The notes under the pieces were generated by a model that was not told where the DNA came from, made no database searches, and worked only from the letters and a program-made list of their open reading frames with translations. From JAWLBY01 sp041687455 (lineage in GTDB: Bacteria; Pseudomonadota; Gammaproteobacteria; Xanthomonadales; Xanthomonadaceae): a DNA stretch of 64,000 bases. The position numbers and the translations under genes were made by a program. The stretch is taken from NCBI GenBank assembly GCA_041687455.1, contig JAWLBY010000007.1, positions 1-64,000 on the forward strand, written 5' to 3'. Shown here one piece after another: positions 1-6,375 of the stretch; positions within the stretch are counted from its first letter, which is position 1, and each line of letters begins with the position of its first letter.

Positions 1-427
1 GTCTGGAAGTGAGTTGGCGCTCAGGGGTTTAACCCCGAACTCCAGACATCGCAACACTTTCGTGAGGCGCGCGCGGATTTTCCCCGGACAGCAGTGGGCT
101 TTCGCCGGGATGACGGTGTCGCGAGATCCTGCGTCGGCCATTTTCCCGGGGCCGCAGGGGCCGAAATCCGGAGTGCAGGTGCTGGCGATGAGGGCTCATG
201 GACCGGATCATCCCGGTTTGCGCCGGTTTGCGCCGGTTTGGCGGCTGCTTCACGAAGCACCCGCCGGCCGACGAAGCTGACACCGAATCCCGAATCCCGA
301 ATCCCGAATCCCGAATCCCGAATCCCGAATCCCGAATCCCCATTCCCCATTCCCCATTCCCCATTCCCCATTCCCCATTCCCCATTCCCCATTCCCCATT
401 CCCCATTCCCCATTCCCCATTCCGACC
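1..427. other. Intergenic region upstream of the Mla operon
   Basis: No gene is supported here. The first 48 bases form an imperfect inverted repeat: GTCTGGA at 1-7 pairs with TCCAGAC at 42-48, with an inner GGGG/CCCC pair. Around 88-117 lies one half of the REP-like element that occurs complete at 9315-9410 (core CTTTCGCCGGGATGACG). Positions 218-240 repeat GCGCCGGTTT. From 284 to 423 the DNA is a tandem heptamer array that runs to 4 bases before the ATG of the next gene. Short open frames here are products of the repeat. Confidence 0.7.
284..423. repeat. Compound heptamer tandem array
   Basis: Eight perfect copies of CGAATCC (284-339) are followed without interruption by twelve perfect copies of CCATTCC (340-423). 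The array ends 4 bases before the ATG of the STAS gene, so no ordinary Shine-Dalgarno sequence fits between them. Because 7 is not a multiple of 3, each array reads as one seven-residue peptide cycle in every frame of a strand, with no stop on either strand. Related heptamers recur at 1561, 1691, 2535, 2648, 7249, 9243, 9462, 18571 and 21697. Confidence 0.95.
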
Positions 428-751
428 ATGACCGAACGACACTGCATCAGCGAAACCGACGGCGACTACCGCGTGATCCGGCTCGGCGGCGAGGTTGACA
501 TGTCCTGGTCGCAGGACGTCCGCCGCGCAGTGCTCGATGCGCTCGGGCAGTCGGACAAGGTCGCGATCAACCTGGCCGGCGTCAGCTACATCGACTCGTC
601 CGGCATTGCCGCGCTGGTCGAGGGCTTCCAGCTCGCCCGCGGCCGCGGCCAGAGCTTCGTGCTGGTCGAGCCGAGCGACGCGGTGCTGGCGGTGCTGAAG
701 CTGGCCCGGCTCGACCGCGTGTTCACGCTGCGCGAGCAGCTCGGCGGCTGA
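428..751 (+). CDS. mlaB: STAS domain protein, MlaB-like
   Basis: A 107-residue, single-domain STAS protein, the expected size for MlaB, the small cytoplasmic partner that supports the ATPase of the Mla phospholipid ABC transporter. The STAS helix-cap motif YIDSSGIAAL is at residues 54-63, with the conserved serines at 57-58. It is the first gene of a same-strand block with the permease two bases downstream, which fixes its role as the transporter's STAS subunit. The start is the only ATG that gives a complete STAS fold, but it lacks a Shine-Dalgarno sequence because the heptamer array reaches position 423. Translation or transcription may therefore depend on the array. In E. coli mlaB is the last gene of the operon; here it is first. 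Confidence 0.85.
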   Translation: MTERHCISETDGDYRVIRLGGEVDMSWSQDVRRAVLDALGQSDKVAINLAGVSYIDSSGIAALVEGFQLARGRGQSFVLVEPSDAVLAVLKLARLDRVFTLREQLGG

Positions 752-753
752 CC

Positions 754-1551
754 GTGGACGCAGTGCTGCAGCCGATCGAAAGGCTCGGTCGCAGAACCGT
801 GCAGGCGCTGGCCGATCTCGGCTACGCCGGCATGCTGCTGCTGGAAAGCCTGTGGTTCCTGCTGGTCGGCTGGCGGATCGGCCAGCCGGTCCGGATCCGG
901 ATGGTGTTCGAGCAGATGCGCCAGGTCGGCGTCGACGCGATTCCGATCGTATCGATGCTGTCGCTGACGATCGGCGTCATGCTCGGTATCCAGTTCATCG
1001 CCGCGCTGTCGGAGTTCGGCGCCGAGAGCCAGGTCATCGTCGCGACGGCGAAGTCGATCACCCGCGAGTTCGGCGCACTGATCACCGGCATCGTCGTCGC
1101 CGGCCGCTCCGGCTCGGCGTTCGCGGCGCGAATCGGCTCGATGACGGTGTCGCAGGAAATTGATGCGTTGGCCGTGCTCGGCATCGAACCGGTCCGCTAT
1201 CTGGTCGCTCCGGCGCTGGTCGCGATGCTGATCATGCTGCCGGTGCTGACCATGCTGGCCGACTTCGTCGCCGTACTCGGCGCCGGCCTGTATTCGAGCG
1301 GCTCGCTCGACATGAGCCTCGCGGCCTACCTCAATGCCACGATGCAGCAACTGACCCCGCGCGACCTGTGGGAGGGGCTGTCGAAATCGGTGGTGTTCGC
1401 GGCACTGATCACGCTGATCGGCGTCTCGACCGGCTTCTCGGTCAGCGGTGGCGCCGAAGGCGTCGGCCGCGCGACGACCCGCGCCGTCGTGCTGTCGATC
1501 AGCGCGCTGGTGGTGGCGGACATGCTGTTCTCGTTTTTCCTGAATCGGTGA
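754..1551 (+). CDS. mlaE: MlaE-family ABC transporter permease
   Basis: A 265-residue polytopic inner-membrane permease of the MlaE family, the membrane subunit of the MCE-type ABC transporter that moves phospholipids between the inner and outer membranes. The family-typical central segment TGIVVAGRSGSAFAARIGSM is present, followed by the EIDALAVLGI segment and hydrophobic helices to the C-terminus. Length matches the family (about 260). The start is GTG, two bases after the upstream stop, so translation is probably coupled to the STAS gene. The stop is followed at once by a heptamer repeat (1561-1586) and about 130 bases before the ATPase start. Confidence 0.93.
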   Translation: MDAVLQPIERLGRRTVQALADLGYAGMLLLESLWFLLVGWRIGQPVRIRMVFEQMRQVGVDAIPIVSMLSLTIGVMLGIQFIAALSEFGAESQVIVATAKSITREFGALITGIVVAGRSGSAFAARIGSMTVSQEIDALAVLGIEPVRYLVAPALVAMLIMLPVLTMLADFVAVLGAGLYSSGSLDMSLAAYLNATMQQLTPRDLWEGLSKSVVFAALITLIGVSTGFSVSGGAEGVGRATTRAVVLSISALVVADMLFSFFLNR

Positions 1552-1560
1552 CGGACCGTG

Positions 1561-1586
1561 ATTCGGGATTCGGGATTCGGGATTCG
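1561..1586. repeat. Heptamer repeat, GGGATTC orientation
   Basis: Three and a half copies of ATTCGGG lie ten bases after the permease stop codon. This is the reverse-complement orientation of the 284-339 array. It forms part of the 131-base gap between permease and ATPase genes. Confidence 0.9.
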
Positions 1587-1682
1587 TTCGAGCTGGCCAT
1601 CGCAGTGTGCCGATTCGCGCTCGAGGCTCGCGATGACGAGCAAGGGCGCATCATCTCGCTGGAACGTCGGGAGCTCGCCGCT

Positions 1683-2528
1683 GTGACCCATCCCGAATCC
1701 CGAATCCCGAATCCCGGCTCTGCAGCGCCCAGCGCTGCAGAGCCCATCATCGACGTCCACGGCCTCGAGGCCTACTACGGCCGGCGGCGGATCCTGCACG
1801 GGGTCGACTTCCGGGTCATGCCGGGCGAGATCCGGGTGATCATGGGCGGGTCGGGTTCAGGCAAGAGCACCTTGCTGCGCCATCTGCTCGGCTTGCAGCG
1901 GCCGGCGCGCGGCCACGTGCGCGTGCTCGGCTGCGAGCTGGAGAAGGCGTCGCCGGCCGAGCTGCTGGCGCTGCGGCGGCAGATGGGGGTCAGTTTCCAG
2001 GGCGGGGCGCTGTTCACGTCGATGACGGTTGGCGACAACGTCGCGCTACCGCTGCGCGAGCACACCGACCTGGACGAGAACACGGTCCGGATCATGAGCC
2101 GGCTGAAGCTCGAGGTGGTCAATCTCGGCGGCTTCGGCGACCTGATGCCGAGCCAGTTGTCCGGCGGCATGGTCAAGCGCGCCGCGCTGGCGCGGGCGAT
2201 CGTGATGGACCCGAAGCTGCTGTTCTTCGACGAACCGTCGGCCGGCCTCGATCCGGTCGTATCGGCCGAACTCGACGAACTGATCCTGCAACTGCGCGAT
2301 GCGATGCGGATGAGCATCGTCGTCGTGACCCACGAGCTCGAATCGGCCTTCAAGATCGCCGATACGATCACCGTGCTCGACCACGGCCACGTGCTGCTGA
2401 CCGGCACCGTCGACGAAGTCCGCGGCAGCGGCAACCAGCGCATCCAGGACCTGCTGAACCGCCGCCCGCGTGAGGTCGAAGTCGATGTCGACGGCTACCT
2501 GCGCCGGCTGACCGAGGAGCAGGGGTGA
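1683..2528 (+). CDS. mlaF: MlaF-family ABC transporter ATPase
   Basis: Cytoplasmic ATPase subunit of the MCE/Mla lipid transporter. With the GTG start at 1683 it has 281 residues: Walker A GGSGSGKST at 55-63, Q-loop FQGG near 105, signature LSGGM at 159-163, Walker B LLFFDEPSAGLDP at 179-191 and switch histidine 217. No ATG, GTG or TTG lies between position 1745 and the start of the conserved domain, so the start must be upstream. GTG 1683 has GGGAG at 1669-1673. This start makes the first twenty residues a translated heptamer repeat (HPESRIPNPG) followed by a 13-bp hairpin. A longer in-frame opening upstream is possible but is also repeat-derived. The function is secure; the exact start is not. 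Confidence 0.92.
   Translation: MTHPESRIPNPGSAAPSAAEPIIDVHGLEAYYGRRRILHGVDFRVMPGEIRVIMGGSGSGKSTLLRHLLGLQRPARGHVRVLGCELEKASPAELLALRRQMGVSFQGGALFTSMTVGDNVALPLREHTDLDENTVRIMSRLKLEVVNLGGFGDLMPSQLSGGMVKRAALARAIVMDPKLLFFDEPSAGLDPVVSAELDELILQLRDAMRMSIVVVTHELESAFKIADTITVLDHGHVLLTGTVDEVRGSGNQRIQDLLNRRPREVEVDVDGYLRRLTEEQG
1691..1744. repeat. Heptamer repeat joined to a perfect hairpin
   Basis: Positions 1691-1716 hold nearly four copies of the TCCCGAA heptamer. Directly after, 1716-1728 and 1732-1744 form a perfect 13-bp inverted repeat (GGCTCTGCAGCGC and its complement) with a 3-base loop. Both lie inside the predicted N-terminal codons of the ATPase gene, just 3' of its likely GTG start, so the hairpin could affect initiation. 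Confidence 0.9.
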
Positions 2529-2534
2529 TCAGCC

Positions 2535-2679
2535 GGGAATCGGGAATGGGGGTTCGGGGTTCGGAGAAGCACCTGCCTGCACTCACCCGATCGTCGCGAA
2601 GACATTCCGGAGCGTGCCACCTACACTGTCCGACGCACCCGCTGTCACGAATCCCCAATCCCGAATTTCAAATCCCGGC
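2535..2679. repeat. Degenerate heptamer repeats before mlaD
   Basis: The gap between the ATPase and MCE genes (2529-2685) begins with GGGAATC/GGGGTTC heptamers at 2535-2566 and ends with opposite-orientation AATCCC heptamers at 2648-2679, seven bases from the mlaD start. The middle section has no recognisable signal. Confidence 0.8.
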
Positions 2680-2685
2680 CCTGCG

Positions 2686-3603
2686 ATGAAACGCGACAAC
2701 GTCAACTACCTGCTGGTCGGCACCGCGGTGCTCGGTGCGCTCGTGTTGCTGCTGGCAACGCTGTTCGCGATCACCGGCCGCGGCGGTGATGCGAGCTCGT
2801 ACTACGTGCAGTTCGGCAACGTCAGCGGGCTGAACTATGGCGCACCGGTCTATTACGAGGGTTTCCGGATCGGCCAGGTCGGTACGATCGAGCCGCTGCG
2901 CGAGGCCGGCCGCACGCGCTACCGGGTCGAACTCGAAGTGCGTTCGGACTGGATGATTCCGGCTGACAGCATCGCGCAGCGGCAGGCGTCCGGCCTGCTC
3001 GCCGACATGGCGATCGGCATCCGCGAAGGCCGCAGCAGCGAGCCGCTGGCGGCCGGCGGCGAGCTGACCGGCATGGACGGCGGCGACGTGTTCTCGGCGA
3101 TGAACGACCTCGCCGCCGAACTGACGATCCTGACCCGCGAGCAGTTGCGGCCGCTGATCGACACGCTGTCGACCCGGCTCGATTCGATCGCCGGCACGCT
3201 CGACGAAGGCATGCCGGCGCTGGTGCTCGAATCGCGCTCGCTGCTGGAGCGGCTGAATCGCGCCGCCGGCGGTCTCGAAGACGTGCTGGCCAAGCCGAAC
3301 CGCGATGCGATCGCGAACACGCTGCGTGACGTGCAGACGGTCGCATCCGAGCTGAAATCGACCCAGCAGCGCGCCGACCAGTTGCTCGGATCGCTGACCG
3401 ACACGGTCGGCGAGAACCGGCCGGCGCTGCGACAGTCGGTACTCGATCTCGAGCGTACGATCGGCGTGATCGCCGAGCGGATCGACTCGATCACCCATCA
3501 TCTGGAATCGTCGAGCCGCAACATCGACGAGTTCAGTCGCGAGATCCGTCGCAGCCCGAACCGGCTGCTGTTCACGCCGCCGGCCGACCAGGTGGAGCAA
3601 TGA
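2686..3603 (+). CDS. mlaD: MCE domain protein, MlaD-like
   Basis: A 305-residue periplasmic lipid-binding component of the transporter. It has a short cytoplasmic N-terminus, one membrane anchor at about residues 9-29, an MCE domain at about 37-115 (begins YYVQFGNVSGLNYGAPVYYE), then a long helical C-terminal tail without a second MCE domain. MCE proteins assemble as rings that form the lipid path across the periplasm. The ATG at 2686 was chosen because MKRDNVNYLLVG leads directly into the anchor; the longer opening upstream only adds repeat-encoded residues. The C-terminal tail is longer than in E. coli MlaD (about 180 residues), resembling the longer single-MCE proteins of lipoprotein-containing operons. 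Confidence 0.92.
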   Translation: MKRDNVNYLLVGTAVLGALVLLLATLFAITGRGGDASSYYVQFGNVSGLNYGAPVYYEGFRIGQVGTIEPLREAGRTRYRVELEVRSDWMIPADSIAQRQASGLLADMAIGIREGRSSEPLAAGGELTGMDGGDVFSAMNDLAAELTILTREQLRPLIDTLSTRLDSIAGTLDEGMPALVLESRSLLERLNRAAGGLEDVLAKPNRDAIANTLRDVQTVASELKSTQQRADQLLGSLTDTVGENRPALRQSVLDLERTIGVIAERIDSITHHLESSSRNIDEFSREIRRSPNRLLFTPPADQVEQ

Positions 3604-4250
3604 GCATGCGCATCGCGTCGTGGACCTTGCCGATCGTCCTGCTGACTGCATTGCTGGCCGGCTGTGCCGGCGCGCCCGGGATTCCGGATTCGAGCTACTT
3701 CCGACTGCCGGCGCGGCAGACCGAGGCGATCGCTTCGACACCGCCGCTGAGCGCGCCGGTCGAGATTGAGCCGTTCCTCGCCGACGGCGTGCACTCCGAC
3801 CAGGCGATCCTGTACAGCCTCGATCCGGAAGGCCAGCAACTGCGCGCGTATCACTACCAGTTGTGGGTCGACCCGCCGACCCGGATGCTGCAGCGGCGGC
3901 TGATTGGCACGCTGCGCGATGCCAATGTCGCAGCGGTGGTCGCGGCACGGCTGCCGGCGCGCGACGAGCGCTGGCGCATCCGCGGCCAGATCGAAGCGTT
4001 CGAACGGATCCGCCGCGACGATGGCTGGCATGTTCAGGTGGCGCTGCAGTTGCGGGCCGATCATGGCAACGAGGCGGTGCCGCGGCTGCTGCGCGACTAT
4101 CGCGAGTTGCGGCCGGCAGGCGGCGATTCGATCACCGACGCGGTGCGCGCGATCGGCGCCGCGGTCGATGCGATCTACGCGCAGTTCGTCGCCGAACTGG
4201 TGCGGGTCGCCGATCGCCCCGCACCGGTGGCCGAGCGGGCCCGCGACTGA
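3600..4250 (+). CDS. ABC-type transport auxiliary lipoprotein (PqiC-like)
   Basis: A 216-residue outer-membrane-type lipoprotein. The signal peptide ends in the lipobox LAGC with the acylated cysteine at 22 (19 or 20 if the second ATG at 3606 is used). The body, with SSYFRLPARQ near the start and the IEPFLADGVHSDQAILY stretch, matches the ABC-type transport auxiliary lipoprotein family (Pfam PF03886, PqiC-like) found with MCE systems. It overlaps the MCE gene by ATGA. In this operon it stands where E. coli has the soluble carrier MlaC, suggesting a direct-bridge transporter of the Pqi/Ttg2-variant type. The family assignment is from memory of the pattern, not a search. Confidence 0.85.
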   Translation: MSMRIASWTLPIVLLTALLAGCAGAPGIPDSSYFRLPARQTEAIASTPPLSAPVEIEPFLADGVHSDQAILYSLDPEGQQLRAYHYQLWVDPPTRMLQRRLIGTLRDANVAAVVAARLPARDERWRIRGQIEAFERIRRDDGWHVQVALQLRADHGNEAVPRLLRDYRELRPAGGDSITDAVRAIGAAVDAIYAQFVAELVRVADRPAPVAERARD

Positions 4251-4270
4251 CAGGCAACGAGGGACGATCG

Positions 4271-4666
4271 ATGTTCGACGCCACGCGCGCGCGGCTGCTG
4301 GAGGCAATGGGCTACCAGGTGCTGGTCCGGGCCGATGCGGCCGCCGCGGCGCCGGCGCAGGCCGCTGCCGAAGCTTCCGCGACGCGCTCGGCGGCGCCCG
4401 TCGATCCGGCGCCGGTGCATCGCGCCGCGCCGGTCATCGCGTCGACCGATCGGCTCTGGAACGCGCTGCTCGTGGCCGGCGCGATGGATCCGCTGCGTGC
4501 CGAGGCCAATGGCCTGCGGCTGACCAGCAACGGCGTCGCGGTCGAGTACGTCCGCGACGAGCTTTGGATAGATCCGCAGGCACTGCGTCGCGATCCGGGT
4601 GCCAAGCGTGCGCTGTGGAAGGCGCTGCGCAGCCTGCGCCGCGCCGAACTGGCCCGGCGTCGATGA
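4271..4666 (+). CDS. Candidate DNA polymerase III psi subunit (HolD-like)
   Basis: A 131-residue protein with no catalytic motif. It has a short helical N-terminus (MFDATRARLLEAMGYQVLVR), an Ala/Pro-rich linker at about 22-60 and a C-terminal segment ending DPGAKRALWKALRSLRR. The N-terminal start (a helix then LG/MG) and the C-terminal pattern D/N-P-x-A-K/R-x-ALW resemble E. coli psi, whose C-terminus includes NPTARAALWQ. The gene overlaps rimI by ATGA, exactly the holD-rimI order of E. coli, and the partner chi (holC) is encoded at 9497-9922. Psi is very poorly conserved, which would explain why annotation usually calls it hypothetical. The assignment rests on weak similarity plus synteny. 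Confidence 0.6.
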   Translation: MFDATRARLLEAMGYQVLVRADAAAAAPAQAAAEASATRSAAPVDPAPVHRAAPVIASTDRLWNALLVAGAMDPLRAEANGLRLTSNGVAVEYVRDELWIDPQALRRDPGAKRALWKALRSLRRAELARRR

Positions 4667-5154
4667 GCGCCGAGCTGCAACAGTACGTTGCAGCGTCGGC
4701 CCCGCGCGTCCGCGCGATGCAGGAGAACGACCTCGATCGGGTCGCCGAGATCGAAGCCGAGGCCTATCCCTATCCGTGGACCTTGGGCATCTTCCGCGAC
4801 TGCCTGCGCGCCGGCTACGGCTGCTGGGTACTCGAGCGTGACGGTCTGCTGCTCGGCTACGGCGTGCTCAGTGCCGGCGCCGGCGAAGCCCACGTGCTGA
4901 ACGTCTGCGTCAGCCCGCAGTTCCAGGGCGAAGGGCACGGTCGCCACCTGATGCGTCGGCTGATCGACCTCGCGCGCTGGCAACGCGCCGATCGGCTGTA
5001 TCTGGAGGTGCGGCCGTCCAACCACCGCGCGATCGCGCTGTACGAATCGCTCGGTTTTCGCCACATCGGCCGTCGCCCGAAGTACTACCCGGCGCCGGAC
5101 GGCCGCGAGGACGCGCTGGTGATGGCGCGCGACCTGGACGTCGAGCGCAGTTGA
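4663..5154 (+). CDS. rimI: Ribosomal-protein-alanine N-acetyltransferase
   Basis: A 163-residue GNAT acetyltransferase that acetylates the N-terminal alanine of ribosomal protein S18. Visible signatures: the substrate loop YPYPWT at 35-40 (typical of RimI, where the PW pair follows the first helix), the acetyl-CoA loop QFQGEGHG at 86-93, and the C-terminal strand-helix LYLEVRPSNHRAIALYESLGF with the usual RimI Asn and Tyr. The ATG overlaps the preceding stop (ATGA), so it is co-translated with the candidate psi gene. It ends three bases before the convergent GST gene. Confidence 0.93.
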   Translation: MSAELQQYVAASAPRVRAMQENDLDRVAEIEAEAYPYPWTLGIFRDCLRAGYGCWVLERDGLLLGYGVLSAGAGEAHVLNVCVSPQFQGEGHGRHLMRRLIDLARWQRADRLYLEVRPSNHRAIALYESLGFRHIGRRPKYYPAPDGREDALVMARDLDVERS

Positions 5155-5157
5155 GGA

Positions 5158-5781
5158 TCAGCCGGGGCGCGGCGTGAACATCTTCGCCGCCCGCGCCGCC
5201 GGCCGCGCCGCGAGCCGCTTGCGGTAGTCGAGCAGGGCCGGCATGTCATCGAGCACGCGGATCAGGTACAGCAACTGCACCGCGTGGCCGAGCACGATGT
5301 CGGGCAGCAGGAAGCGCTCGCCGAGCAGGTAATCGTTGCGCTCGAGATGGCGGGCGAGCTGCACCAGCAGCGGCAGCAGCTCGGCCTGCGCCTCCTTCCG
5401 GCGTTCCTCGTCGGGCGCCAGCGCGGCGTAACGGAACACCCGGAATGCGGCCGCGTCGAAGGTCGCCGCGGCGAAGAACAGCCACGACAGGTACTCGGCG
5501 CGCTGCGGCGCCGCCAATGGCACGGCCAGCCCTTTCTCCGGATGCTGCTCGGCCAGCGACTGGCAGATCGCAGCCGACTCCCAGCGTGTATTGCCGTCGA
5601 TCTCGATTGCCGGCACCAGGCCGAACGGATGTCGGCCGAGATGCGGGAAGCGCCGGTGCTCGCCGCCGGCGTAGTCGAGCTTGCGTTCGTCGATCTCGAT
5701 ACCGAGTTCGTGGGCGAGCCAGCGCACCCGGCCGCCGCGGTCGAACGGCACGAAGCTGTACAGCGTGAGGCGCTTCGACAT
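5158..5781 (-). CDS. Glutathione S-transferase family protein
   Basis: A 207-residue cytosolic GST-fold protein. The thioredoxin-like N-terminal domain starts LTLYSFVPFDRGGRVRWLAH and carries the cis-proline segment LVPAIEIDG followed by the glutathione-binding ESAAI motif around residue 69. The all-helical C-terminal domain follows from about residue 85 and includes the N-capping segment LLPDIVLGHA. The substrate cannot be told from sequence. The ATG at 5781 was preferred over an upstream opening because that opening runs into repeat DNA and the assembly gap. It is convergent with rimI and stands alone on its strand. Confidence 0.85.
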   Translation of the reverse strand: MSKRLTLYSFVPFDRGGRVRWLAHELGIEIDERKLDYAGGEHRRFPHLGRHPFGLVPAIEIDGNTRWESAAICQSLAEQHPEKGLAVPLAAPQRAEYLSWLFFAAATFDAAAFRVFRYAALAPDEERRKEAQAELLPLLVQLARHLERNDYLLGERFLLPDIVLGHAVQLLYLIRVLDDMPALLDYRKRLAARPAARAAKMFTPRPG

Positions 5782-5905
5782 GCGTGTGGTTTCCCCCGGA
5801 CACGTTGTCCGAGGATTCTCGCCTGCCGCGCCGGTTTGCCTCAACCGCGATGGTCGGGCGCCGGCCCGCGCCGTGGCCCTGCAGGAGGGGCGGTCTCAAC
5901 CGGAT

Positions 5906-6005
5906 NNNNNNNNNNNNNNNNNNNNNNNNNNNNNNNNNNNNNNNNNNNNNNNNNNNNNNNNNNNNNNNNNNNNNNNNNNNNNNNNNNNNNNNNNNNNNNN
6001 NNNNN
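5906..6005. other. Assembly gap of exactly 100 N
   Basis: One hundred N mark a scaffold join of unknown size. The 99 bases just before the gap (5807-5905) recur exactly at 6156-6254, and the 99 bases just after it (6006-6104) recur exactly at 6346-6444. Exact 99-base overlaps on both sides point to a k-mer-length assembly artefact, not biology. Confidence 0.95.
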
Positions 6006-6035
6006 GGGGCTGAAGCCCCTCCTACAGAGCTAGTC

Positions 6036-6155
6036 TCAGGTGTTCGCGAGGCGCTCGGCCTGTTGCTGCAGCGCGGCCAGTTCGGCCGAGAAGTCGGCCA
6101 GCCGTTGCCGCTCCTGCTCGACGACGGCGGCCGGTGCATTGGCGACGAAATTGTC
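6036..6155 (-). pseudogene. Second copy of the valS 3' end (likely assembly duplicate)
   Basis: This fragment encodes the same C-terminal ValRS residues as the intact gene (ending QQQAERLANT and stop). Differences from position 6105 on are all synonymous where compared (for example TTGCCG for CTGGCG). That pattern means a homologous sequence from a close relative, so strain variation in the assembled sample is the likely source. At 6156 it switches abruptly into the 99-base block from upstream of the GST gene. It is not a functional gene. Confidence 0.75.
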
Positions 6156-6275
6156 GTCCGAGGATTCTCGCCTGCCGCGCCGGTTTGCCTCAACCGCGAT
6201 GGTCGGGCGCCGGCCCGCGCCGTGGCCCTGCAGGAGGGGCGGTCTCAACCGGATCGCCTCCTCAACCGCGTGGCC

Positions 6276-6367
6276 CTGTAGGAGGGGCTTCAGCCCCGAC
6301 CGTATCGCCTGATCCTGCCGTGTCGGCAGGGTGAGTCCTGCGGTCGGGGCTGAAGCCCCTCCTACAG
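6276..6367. repeat. Inverted pair of REP-like elements (family A)
   Basis: CTGTAGGAGGGGCTTCAGCC at 6276 and its reverse complement ending at 6367 face each other across about 40 bases. Each half also contains its own GGGGCTGAAGCCCC-type short hairpin. The same family occurs at 17733-17858 and, with a GCCGCTTCAGCGGC core, at 14450-14521 and 21602-21677. Position and structure fit REP/BIME elements placed after gene ends, possibly also acting as a terminator of valS. Confidence 0.85.
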
Positions 6368-6375
6368 AGCTAGTC

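Larger units (their letters stand above)
5782..6375. other. Intergenic stretch between GST gene and valS, partly artefactual
   Basis: No complete gene is supported. Apart from the gap, this region holds two 99-base exact duplications, a fragment of the valS 3' end (6036-6155) and an inverted pair of REP-like elements (6276-6367). The most economical true structure is GST upstream DNA, then 6156-6375, then valS, with 5807-6155 being a misassembled duplicate. Confidence 0.7.

Noticed and set aside
284..423. CRISPR array
   Set aside because: Units are 7 bases with no spacers and no cas genes nearby. These are simple tandem repeats.
21..447. Small proteins encoded by the frames at 21-447
   Set aside because: They consist mostly of translated heptamers and show no conserved segment or ribosome site.
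6036..6155. A true duplicated valS remnant (gene decay)
   Set aside because: The exact 99-base flanks and synonymous-only differences fit strain-mixed assembly better than decay.
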